DNA from: Streptomyces sp. SID13726
Lineage (GTDB): Bacteria > Actinomycetota > Actinomycetes > Streptomycetales > Streptomycetaceae
Assembly: GCF_010548375.1 (NCBI RefSeq)
Contig: NZ_JAAGLY010000003.1
Coordinates: forward strand, 682,001-746,000
Reading direction: 5' to 3'
DNA: 64,000 nucleotides
Shown: positions 26,054 through 32,818 of the stretch, in pieces
Layout of the letters: each line of letters starts with the position of its first letter
How positions within the stretch are numbered: position 1 is the stretch's first letter
Position numbers and translations under genes: made by a program
The notes under the pieces: model-generated
What the model saw: only the letters and a program-made list of their open reading frames with translations
Database searches by the model: none
Told to the model about the DNA's origin: nothing

Positions 26054-27381
26054 CTTCTCCCGATCCGGACACCGGCCTGCTCGCCCCCGGGTGGGCAGGC
26101 TCCCCCGCCGCCTCAGCGACCTCCGACGGCGCCTACCTCCAGGCGCTGCTGGACGCGGAGGCCGCACTGACCCGGGCGCAGGCCGCGCTCGGGCCGGTCC
26201 CCGCCGAGGCGGCCGAGGCGGTCACGGCGGCGGCCGACGCGAGCCGTTTCGACGTACGGTCCCTCGCCGACCGTGCACGGGCGGGCGGCAACCCGGTCAT
26301 CCCCCTGGTAGCCGATCTCACGAAGGCGGTCGGCGAGGAGTACGGCCCGTACGTGCACCGGGGTGCCACCAGCCAGGACATCCAGGACACGGCGACGATG
26401 CTGGTGGCGGCCCGCGCCCTCGGCCCGCGCCTGGCCGACCTCGACCGCACCGAGCGGGCCCTCGCCCGGCTGGCCGCCGAGCACCGCGACACCGCGATGC
26501 CGGGCCGGACGCTCACCCAGCACGCCGTACCGACGACGTTCGGGCTGAAGGCGGCCGGCTGGCGGTCCCTGGTGCTCGACGCACGGGACAGGACCACCGC
26601 CGTACGGGACTCCCTGCCCGCCCAACTCGGCGGCGCGGCAGGGACATTGGCCGCCTTCACGGCGTACGGCACCGAGGACGTCCGGGCCCTCACGGAGGCC
26701 TTCGCCGCCGAACTCGGGCTTCAGGCACCGCTTCTGCCCTGGCACACCCTGCGCACCCCGATCGCCGACCTCGCCGGATGCCTCGCCTTCACCGTGGGCG
26801 CGCTGGGCAAGATCGCCGCCGATGTGCTGGTGCTCGGCCGCACCGAGATCGCCGAGGTCGCGGAGGGCAGCGGGGGCGGGTCCTCGGCCATGCCGCACAA
26901 GGCGAATCCGGTACGGTCGACCCTGATTTCGGCCGCCGCCCGGCGCGCTCCGCAGCTCGCGGCCACGCTGTACGGCTCGCTCGCCGCCGAGGACGAACGG
27001 CCCGCCGGGGCCTGGCACGCCGAGTGGGAGCCGCTCAGGGATCTGCTGCGCCCGCGCGGCGGGGCCGCCCGGGACACCGCCGAACTGACCGAGGGGCTAC
27101 GGGTCCACCCCGAGGTCATGCGCGAACACCTCGATCTCACCCACGGGTTGATCGTCTCGGAGCGCCTCTCGGTGGAGCTGGCGCCCGTCCTCGGGCGGGC
27201 CCGCGCCAAGGAGCTGCTCACCGACCTCGCGAGGCGGACATACGACGAAGGGCTCCCGCTCGGTGAACTCCTCGCCCGGGAGCCCGAGTTGAAGGGCGTC
27301 GACCTCGACGAACTGACCGACCCCGCCCGCTTCACCGGCTCCGCCGGAACCCTCACCGACCGCGCCCTGGAGCGACGTTGA
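26050..27381 (+). CDS. pcaB: 3-carboxy-cis,cis-muconate cycloisomerase
   Basis: A 443-residue member of the fumarase/aspartase superfamily. The signature loop reads GSGGGSSAMPHKANPV near residue 277. HRGATSQDIQDTA near 115 and GRTLTQHAVPTTFG near 155 complete the active site. It lactonizes carboxymuconate to 4-carboxymuconolactone. GTG 26050 overlaps the pcaG stop by 4 bases, and its own stop overlaps the TTG of the next gene. Confidence 0.93.
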   Translation: MTSPDPDTGLLAPGWAGSPAASATSDGAYLQALLDAEAALTRAQAALGPVPAEAAEAVTAAADASRFDVRSLADRARAGGNPVIPLVADLTKAVGEEYGPYVHRGATSQDIQDTATMLVAARALGPRLADLDRTERALARLAAEHRDTAMPGRTLTQHAVPTTFGLKAAGWRSLVLDARDRTTAVRDSLPAQLGGAAGTLAAFTAYGTEDVRALTEAFAAELGLQAPLLPWHTLRTPIADLAGCLAFTVGALGKIAADVLVLGRTEIAEVAEGSGGGSSAMPHKANPVRSTLISAAARRAPQLAATLYGSLAAEDERPAGAWHAEWEPLRDLLRPRGGAARDTAELTEGLRVHPEVMREHLDLTHGLIVSERLSVELAPVLGRARAKELLTDLARRTYDEGLPLGELLAREPELKGVDLDELTDPARFTGSAGTLTDRALERR

Positions 27382-28493
27382 CCGAGAAACTCCTCAACCA
27401 CCGCACCGAGGGCGCCGCCTCCGCTCCCCCGCTGCTGCTCGGGCCGTCCCTCGGGACCTCGTACGCGCTGTGGGACAAGGTGGCGCCCGAGCTGTCCGTC
27501 ACCCACCGGGTGGTGCGCTGGGACCTGCCCGGGCACGGCGGTTCGGCGGCCGACCTGATCGGACCCGGTGCCACCGTCGGCGACCTCGCCGACCTGGTGC
27601 TGGCCCTGGCCGACTCGCTCGGCATCGAGCGGTTCGCGTATGCCGGGGTGTCGCTGGGCGGTGCGGTGGGGCTGCATCTGGCCGTGCACCACCCGGAGCG
27701 GGTCGCATCGCTGGCGGTGCTCTGCTCCTCGGCGCACTTCAACGGCAGCAAGCCGTGGGAGGAGCGGGCCGAACGGGTCCGCGGGGAGGGGCTGGAGTGG
27801 CTGCTGGAGAGCGCGAACTCCCGTTGGTTCGCCGGTGACTTCAGCGTGCCGGAACTCCTCCGGGACCAGGCCGAGGCGGACCCCGGGGCGTACGCGGCCT
27901 GCTGTGACGCCCTGAGCGCCTTCGATCTGCGGGACCGGCTGGCCGAGATCTCCGCGCCGACCCTCCTCGTGGCCGGCCGACAGGACCCGGCGACCCCGCC
28001 GCCCCATCTGCGGGAGATCGCCGACGCGGTGCCGCGCGCCACGCTCGTCGAGCTTCCCGGCGCCTCGCACCTGGCGCCCGCTCAGTGCCCGGAGGCCGTG
28101 CTCACCACGCTGCGGGCCCATCTCGGCGGCGGTGCCCGGCGGGGTATGGAGGTGCGGCGCGAGGTGCTCGGGGACACCCACGTGGACCGGGCACAGGCCC
28201 GGCAGACGCCGTTCACCGCGCGCTTCCAGGACTTCATCTCGCGCTACGCGTGGGGCGAGATCTGGACCGACCCGACGCTCAGCCGCCGCGAGCGCAGCAT
28301 GATCACCCTGACGGCACTGGTCGCGCACGGCCACTACGACGAGCTGGCCATGCATGTACGGGCGGCGCGGCGCAACGGGCTCACGCCCGAGGAGATCGGA
28401 GCCGTACTGCTCCAGACGGCCGTGTACTGCGGGGTGCCGGCCGCGAACTCGGCGTTCGCCACCGCCCAGCGGGTGCTGGCGGAAGAAGACTGA
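27378..28493 (+). CDS. pcaL: Fused 3-oxoadipate enol-lactonase / 4-carboxymuconolactone decarboxylase (PcaL)
   Basis: A 371-residue fusion. Residues about 1-250 are an alpha/beta hydrolase: nucleophile Ser in YAGVSLGGAVG, acidic residue in VAGRQDPATPP, His in LPGASHLAP. Residues about 255-371 are a carboxymuconolactone decarboxylase domain (MEVRREVLGDTHVDRA, ARFQDFISRYAWGEIW, TLTALVAHGHYDELAMHV, EIGAVLLQTAVYCGVPAAN). The fusion carries out two consecutive steps and is known from Streptomyces and Rhodococcus. The TTG at 27378 overlaps the pcaB stop. It closes the operon. Confidence 0.94.
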   Translation: MTEKLLNHRTEGAASAPPLLLGPSLGTSYALWDKVAPELSVTHRVVRWDLPGHGGSAADLIGPGATVGDLADLVLALADSLGIERFAYAGVSLGGAVGLHLAVHHPERVASLAVLCSSAHFNGSKPWEERAERVRGEGLEWLLESANSRWFAGDFSVPELLRDQAEADPGAYAACCDALSAFDLRDRLAEISAPTLLVAGRQDPATPPPHLREIADAVPRATLVELPGASHLAPAQCPEAVLTTLRAHLGGGARRGMEVRREVLGDTHVDRAQARQTPFTARFQDFISRYAWGEIWTDPTLSRRERSMITLTALVAHGHYDELAMHVRAARRNGLTPEEIGAVLLQTAVYCGVPAANSAFATAQRVLAEED

Positions 28494-28526
28494 CCCTGGC
28501 GGTCGTAACCCCAGGCGTACCACGCA

Positions 28527-28560
28527 CATGCCCCCACCGCGCGCCTACGGTGGGGGCATG
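28527..28560. promoter_or_regulatory. 13-bp perfect inverted repeat ending in the SDR start codon
   Basis: CATGCCCCCACCG at 28527-28539 is perfectly inverted as CGGTGGGGGCATG at 28548-28560, with an 8-base spacer. The right arm ends in the ATG of the SDR gene. TACGGT at 28546-28551 lies 6 bases before that ATG, a common arrangement for leaderless Streptomyces mRNAs. The dyad could be an operator, the end hairpin of the pca mRNA, or both. Confidence 0.55.
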
Positions 28561-29364
28561 TCCACGATTCTGATCACCGGCGCCACCTCGGGTCTCGGCC
28601 GGTACGTCGCCTTCGAACTGGTCCGCTCAGGACACCTGGTCCTCGCCCACGGCCGGGACCGCGGTCGCACCGAGCGGCTGGTGGCGGAGCTACGGTCCGA
28701 GGGCGACGCGGAGGCCTTCGTCGCCGATCTGGCCGACCTGGCCCAGGTGCGCCGGTTGGGTGCCGAGGTGGCCGAGGCCCGTCCCCGACTCGACGTGCTG
28801 GTCAACAACGCGGGGGCGGGGGCCGGTTCGCCCGATTCGGGTCGGGAGGTGAGCGCCGACGGTCATGAACTGCGGCTGGCGGTCAACTACTTGGCGCCGG
28901 TGGTGCTGACCCGGGCCCTGCTGCCCGTGCTCCGGGCGCACTCGCGCTCCCGGATCGTCAACGTGGGGTCGGTCGGCCAGGAGCCCGTCGACTTCGACGA
29001 CCCGGAGTTCCTGCGGGGCTATGCGGGCTTCGCCGCGTACTGCCGCAGCAAGTTCGCCCTGGCGGCCCATACCTTCGCGCTCGCCGAGGAGTTGGCGGAC
29101 ACCGGAGTCGCGGTGAACGTCCTGCACCCGGCGACCTTCATGGACACGGCCATGGTCCGCGAGGGTGGAATGGCTCCCCTGTCCTCGGTCGCGGACGGCG
29201 CACCGGGCGTCCTGGCGCTCGCCACCCAAGAGCTGGGCACGGGCGGCTACTTCGACGGGACGCGTCCGGCGCGGGCGCACGAGCGGACGTACGACAGGCA
29301 GGTCCAGAAGCGTCTGGCGGTCGTCACCGACCAGTTGCTCGGCCCTACTTCGGGTCGGTGTTGA
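28558..29364 (+). CDS. Short-chain dehydrogenase/reductase
   Basis: A 268-residue classical SDR. The cofactor motif is TGATSGLG (about residues 7-14). HGRD follows the second strand, which favours NADP(H). NNAG is near 83, the catalytic Ser is in NVGSVGQEP, and YxxxK is in YCRSKFA near 161-165. Substrate unknown. Its ATG appears leaderless, 64 bases after pcaL, so it is probably transcribed separately. The 3' end overlaps the convergent permease gene by 20 bases. Confidence 0.88.
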   Translation: MSTILITGATSGLGRYVAFELVRSGHLVLAHGRDRGRTERLVAELRSEGDAEAFVADLADLAQVRRLGAEVAEARPRLDVLVNNAGAGAGSPDSGREVSADGHELRLAVNYLAPVVLTRALLPVLRAHSRSRIVNVGSVGQEPVDFDDPEFLRGYAGFAAYCRSKFALAAHTFALAEELADTGVAVNVLHPATFMDTAMVREGGMAPLSSVADGAPGVLALATQELGTGGYFDGTRPARAHERTYDRQVQKRLAVVTDQLLGPTSGRC

Positions 29365-30130
29365 ACTTGGTGGTCGCCCAGCGGTAGCCGAGCGCGGTCA
29401 GGGCCAGGCACCAGGCGACGGCGAGCCAGCCGTTGTGGCCGATCCCGGTGCCCAGGAGGAGGCCGCGGAGGGTTTCGATGGCCGGGGTGAAGGGCTGGTA
29501 CTCGGCGACCGGCTGGAACCAGCCCGGCATCGCGTCGACCGGGACGAACGCGCTGGAGACCAGCGGCAGGAAGATCAGCGGCATCGCGTTGTTGCTGGCC
29601 GCCTCGGCGTTCGGGCTGACCAGGCCCATGCCGACGGCGATCCAGGTGAGCGCGGTGGCGAACAGGACCAGCAGTCCGAAGGCCGCCAGCCACTCCAGGA
29701 GCGAGGCGCCGGTGGAACGGAAACCGATGGCCACCCCGACCGCCCCGACCAGGACCACACTCGCCACCGACTGGAGCACGCTGCCGATGACGTGCCCCAC
29801 GAGCACCGAGCCGCGGTGGATGGCCATCGTGCGGAAGCGGGCCATGATGCCCTCGCTCATGTCCGTCGACACCGACACGGCCGTGCCGATGGTGGTGCTG
29901 CCGATGGTCATCAGGAGCAGGCCCGGGACGAGGTAGGCGATGTAGTCGGAACGGTCACCGCCGCCGATGCCCGCGCTCATGGTGTCACCGAAGACGTAGA
30001 CGAACAGCAGCAACAACATGACCGGCGTCAGCAGCAGGTTCAGGGTGAGGGAAGGGTAGCGGCGGGCGTGCAGCAGGTTGCGCCGCAGCATCGTGGACGA
30101 GTCACGGAGGGCGAGGGACAGGGAACTCAT
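29345..30130 (-). CDS. ABC-2 type exporter permease (DrrB-like)
   Basis: A 261-residue membrane protein with about six hydrophobic segments, including LTLNLLLTPVMLLLLFVYVFG, YLVPGLLLMTIGSTTIGTAV, SVLQSVASVVLVGAVGVAIGF and LEWLAAFGLLVLFATALTWIAV. The ABC-2 signature region PLIFLPLVSSAFVPVDAMP is present. It pairs with the ATPase whose stop overlaps its ATG by 4 bases. DrrAB-type pairs export lipophilic drugs or lipids; the cargo here is unknown. Confidence 0.9.
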   Translation of the reverse strand: MSSLSLALRDSSTMLRRNLLHARRYPSLTLNLLLTPVMLLLLFVYVFGDTMSAGIGGGDRSDYIAYLVPGLLLMTIGSTTIGTAVSVSTDMSEGIMARFRTMAIHRGSVLVGHVIGSVLQSVASVVLVGAVGVAIGFRSTGASLLEWLAAFGLLVLFATALTWIAVGMGLVSPNAEAASNNAMPLIFLPLVSSAFVPVDAMPGWFQPVAEYQPFTPAIETLRGLLLGTGIGHNGWLAVAWCLALTALGYRWATTKFNTDPK

Positions 30131-31116
30131 CGGACCGTCTCCTTCAGGGGGTCGGTGCTGTCGGTGCTGTCGGTCAGGGCGAAGAACACGTCGTCCAAGT
30201 CCGGGGTGTGCACAGTCAGTTCGTCGGCCTCGACCCCGGCCGCGTCCAGCCAGTCCAACAGAGCCCGCAGTTCGCGCTGGCTGCCATCGCTGGGCAGCCG
30301 CAACACCAGAGCCTCGTCGTCGCGGGACGCCTCGCCCAGCGCACCGGCCGCGGTGCGGTAGGCATCCGGGTCGGTGAAGCGCAGGCGCAGATGCCCGCCG
30401 GGGACCAGCCGCTTGAGCTGCTCGGCGGTGCCCTCGGCGGCGATCCTGCCCTGGTGCAGGACCGCGATCCGGTCGGCGAGTTCGTCGGCCTCCTCCAGGT
30501 ACTGCGTGGTCAGCAGCACCGTGACCCCGCCGGTCACCAACTCCCGGATGATCTGCCACATCGTGTGCCGCGAACGCGGGTCAAGACCGGTGGTCGGCTC
30601 GTCCAGGAAGATGATCCGCGGATCACCCACCAGGGTCATCGCGATGTCCAGGCGCCGCTTCATGCCCCCGGAGTAGGCCGAGGCGGGCTTGCCCGCCGCC
30701 GCCGTCAGATCGAACCGCTCCAGCAACTCGGCCACCACCCGCCGCCCCTGCGACCGGGGCAGGCGGTGCAGGTCGGCCATCAGCAGCATGTTCTCCTCAC
30801 CCGTGATCAGCCCGTCCACCGCGGAGAACTGACCCGTCACCCCGATCACCGATCGCACCGCCTGCGGGGCGACCGTCAGGTCGTGCCCGCCCACCCGGGC
30901 CTCACCCCCGTCAGCGGAGACCAGCGTGGACAGGATCTTCACCGCGGTCGTCTTGCCCGCACCGTTCGGCCCCAGCAACGCGAACACCGAACCCGACGGG
31001 ACACGGATGTCGACACCGCCCAGAACGGTCTTGTCACCGAAGGACTTACGCAACCCAACGGCGGAGATGGCGGCAGACTCGTCCGTTTTGGATGTGGGCA
31101 TGACAGATGAAGGCAT
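30127..31116 (-). CDS. ABC exporter ATPase (DrrA-like)
   Basis: A 329-residue ATPase. Walker A is LGPNGAGKT near residue 50, the Q-loop is VTGQFSAVDGL, the signature is YSGGMKRRLDIA near 148, and Walker B is IIFLDEPTTGLD near 167. The C-terminal extension ends PDLDDVFFALT, typical of DrrA-type proteins, followed by a small repeat DSTDSTD. GGAGG precedes ATG 31116. The gene lies downstream of a DUF4097 gene, with three 10-bp repeats between them, and probably forms an operon with the permease. Confidence 0.92.
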   Translation of the reverse strand: MPSSVMPTSKTDESAAISAVGLRKSFGDKTVLGGVDIRVPSGSVFALLGPNGAGKTTAVKILSTLVSADGGEARVGGHDLTVAPQAVRSVIGVTGQFSAVDGLITGEENMLLMADLHRLPRSQGRRVVAELLERFDLTAAAGKPASAYSGGMKRRLDIAMTLVGDPRIIFLDEPTTGLDPRSRHTMWQIIRELVTGGVTVLLTTQYLEEADELADRIAVLHQGRIAAEGTAEQLKRLVPGGHLRLRFTDPDAYRTAAGALGEASRDDEALVLRLPSDGSQRELRALLDWLDAAGVEADELTVHTPDLDDVFFALTDSTDSTDPLKETVR

Positions 31117-31127
31117 GTGGACCTCCG

Positions 31128-31157
31128 TTGAAGGATATTGAAGGAAGTTGAAGGATG
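31128..31157. repeat. Three 10-bp direct repeats (TTGAAGGA core)
   Basis: TTGAAGGATA, TTGAAGGAAG and TTGAAGGATG lie at 31128-31137, 31138-31147 and 31148-31157, exactly one helical turn apart. They sit between the DUF4097 stop and the exporter ATPase start, where a secondary promoter or mRNA control site could be. Confidence 0.65.
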
Positions 31158-31197
31158 AAGTGGCGTGCGGTGCGGGGACGTCGGGCCGTGCCGGCGT

Positions 31198-32040
31198 TCA
31201 GATCCGGGCGCGGCGCACGTCGATGTTGCCCCAGCGGGTCCGGGCGCGGACCTTGACGGTGTCCTCGGTCTCCGCCGGGGCGTCGGCGGAGGCGAGCGTG
31301 TTGTGGACGACTCCGCGCTCGGAGCGGACGTCGAGCCAGGCGGCGGTGCCCTCGCGGACGCCGATGTCGATGGCGCCGTAGGACGTCTCCAACTGCACTG
31401 TGCCGGAGGCGACTTCGGCGATCCTGAGGGCGCCGGCCGCGGTGGTGGCGGTGACCGAGCTGTCGGCGCGGGCGATGTCGATGTCGCCGTGGGCGCCGCT
31501 CACCCGCAGGTCCCCGGTCACCGCGCCGACGGTCGTGGTGCCCTGCGCGTTCTTCAGTACGGCGGAGCCGTCGATGAGGCCGACGCGCAGGCTGCCGGTG
31601 CTGATGGTGATCTCGGCGGTGCCCTCGACGCGGTCGACGATGGTCGAGCCGTGGGAGGACGTCAGCTTGAGCGGCCCGGTCGTGTCGAGGCGGACATCGC
31701 CGCCCGAGGTCTTCACCCGGACCTCGCCGAGCCGGCCCTCGCCGAGCACCTGGGTCCAGGAGCCGGTCACGTCGACGCGGGAGCCCGTGGGCAGTTCGAC
31801 GGCGACGTCGACGGTGCCGGAGGGGCCGATCACGCGGCGCTCCTTGGTCCTGACGGTCAGGACGCCGTTCGCGAAGGTCACCTCGGTCTGCTCGGCGGCT
31901 CGTACGTCCCTGTCCCGCTTCGGGCTGCCGGGCCGTACCTCGACGACGGTGTCGAGGCGGTCGCTCGCGGCGATCCGGAGGGATCCGGCGCCCACGTGGG
32001 CGGTGACCGAAATCGCTTCGGGAGTGTCGAAAGAAGGCAT
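31198..32040 (-). CDS. DUF4097 beta-helix-like protein
   Basis: A 280-residue protein made of repeating beta strands with the DUF4097 style: VTAHVGAGSLRIAASDR, RVDVTGSWTQVLGEG, VRVKTSGGDVRLDTTG, GSTIVDRVEGTAEITISTGSL, and so on. No signal peptide or membrane segment is seen. The family is widespread in Streptomyces next to regulators and transporters, with no known activity. The ATG at 32040 is the family-like start (MPSFDTPEAISV). It lies between the ribbon-helix-helix gene and the DrrAB-like exporter on the same strand. Confidence 0.82.
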   Translation of the reverse strand: MPSFDTPEAISVTAHVGAGSLRIAASDRLDTVVEVRPGSPKRDRDVRAAEQTEVTFANGVLTVRTKERRVIGPSGTVDVAVELPTGSRVDVTGSWTQVLGEGRLGEVRVKTSGGDVRLDTTGPLKLTSSHGSTIVDRVEGTAEITISTGSLRVGLIDGSAVLKNAQGTTTVGAVTGDLRVSGAHGDIDIARADSSVTATTAAGALRIAEVASGTVQLETSYGAIDIGVREGTAAWLDVRSERGVVHNTLASADAPAETEDTVKVRARTRWGNIDVRRARI

Positions 32041-32126
32041 GGCTGTACCGTCCTCATGGGTCCTCGGGGCGTCCCCGCTGGTGGGACGTGGTGGAGTGAA
32101 GTGCCTTTTCCTCGGGGCCGGTTCGG

Positions 32127-32651
32127 CTAGCGCACCCAGCCCGTGAAGCTCTGTCCGACGCTGCGGACCTTCTCCGTTCTGCGGGGCTGCGAGCCGCCGT
32201 CGACCGCGGCCGACACGGCACGCACGAGCCACGCGTTGACTGACAGACCCTCGCGGTTCGCGGCCTCCTCGGCGCGGGCCTTGAGCTGTGCGGGCAGCCG
32301 AAGGTTGATGCGGGTGATGGCGTCCTCGTCGCCGTCGACCGGAGCCGGGGCGGGAGCGGGGGCCGCGTCGTCGGGTTCGGCCGGCTCCATGACGGCACCG
32401 CTGTCGGTGGGCGGCAGGGTCACCACGAAGTCGGGGTCGAGCCCGCGCAGCCGTACATCGACCGAGCCGGGGGCGAGTTCACGGGTGATCTCATCCATGG
32501 CGGCGGAGAGCACGTTGAGCATGGTCAGCCGGGTCGCCGACTCCAGAGGAGCGGTGAGCCGCTCGGCCAGCTCACGGGCTTCGTCACCTCCGGCCTCGGC
32601 GGCCACCGCCAGTTCGCGGCGGAGGGTGTCGACATACGGGGTGAGGTCCAT
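32127..32651 (-). CDS. Ribbon-helix-helix (HicB/Arc-like) regulator with N-terminal extension
   Basis: A 174-residue protein. The C-terminal half contains a ribbon-helix-helix motif: ITRINLRLPAQLKARAEEAANREGLSVNAWLVRAV (about residues 121-155), where the strand TRINLRLP would contact DNA. The N-terminal ~100 residues (YVDTLRRELAVAAEAGGDEARELAERL) are helical and may sense a ligand or oligomerize. No toxin gene adjoins, so it looks like a regulator rather than an antitoxin. Upstream is a dense TGGCAYCA array. Downstream on the same strand are the DUF4097 and exporter genes. Confidence 0.8.
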   Translation of the reverse strand: MDLTPYVDTLRRELAVAAEAGGDEARELAERLTAPLESATRLTMLNVLSAAMDEITRELAPGSVDVRLRGLDPDFVVTLPPTDSGAVMEPAEPDDAAPAPAPAPVDGDEDAITRINLRLPAQLKARAEEAANREGLSVNAWLVRAVSAAVDGGSQPRRTEKVRSVGQSFTGWVR

Positions 32652-32660
32652 GACGTCATC

Positions 32661-32811
32661 ATGGCACCACTGTGATGCCATGCGCAAGCCTTATGGCATC
32701 ACATGGCACCAGGGTGCACCTTCATGGCACCACCGGCACCATCGGGCACGGTCCCATGCCATCTGGCGTCACACGAAGCCACGTGACACCAAGTGGCACC
32801 CCGTGGCACCA
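32661..32811. promoter_or_regulatory. TGGCAYCA operator array upstream of the ribbon-helix-helix gene
   Basis: Copies of ATGGCACCA/ATGGCATCA lie at 32661-32669, 32693-32701, 32703-32711 and 32724-32732. An inverted copy, TGATGCCAT, is at 32673-32681. GTGGCACCC at 32793 and GTGGCACCA at 32803-32811 follow, with weaker matches between. Several spacings are 10 or 21 bases, so sites fall on one DNA face. Short direct repeats of this kind are how ribbon-helix-helix dimers bind cooperatively. The array fills the 167 bases upstream of the regulator. Confidence 0.8.
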
Positions 32812-32818
32812 CACCGCA

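Noticed and set aside
32127..32651. Toxin-antitoxin system based on the HicB-like domain
   Set aside because: No HicA-type or other small toxin gene lies on either side; the neighbours are a DUF4097 gene and a large ATPase.
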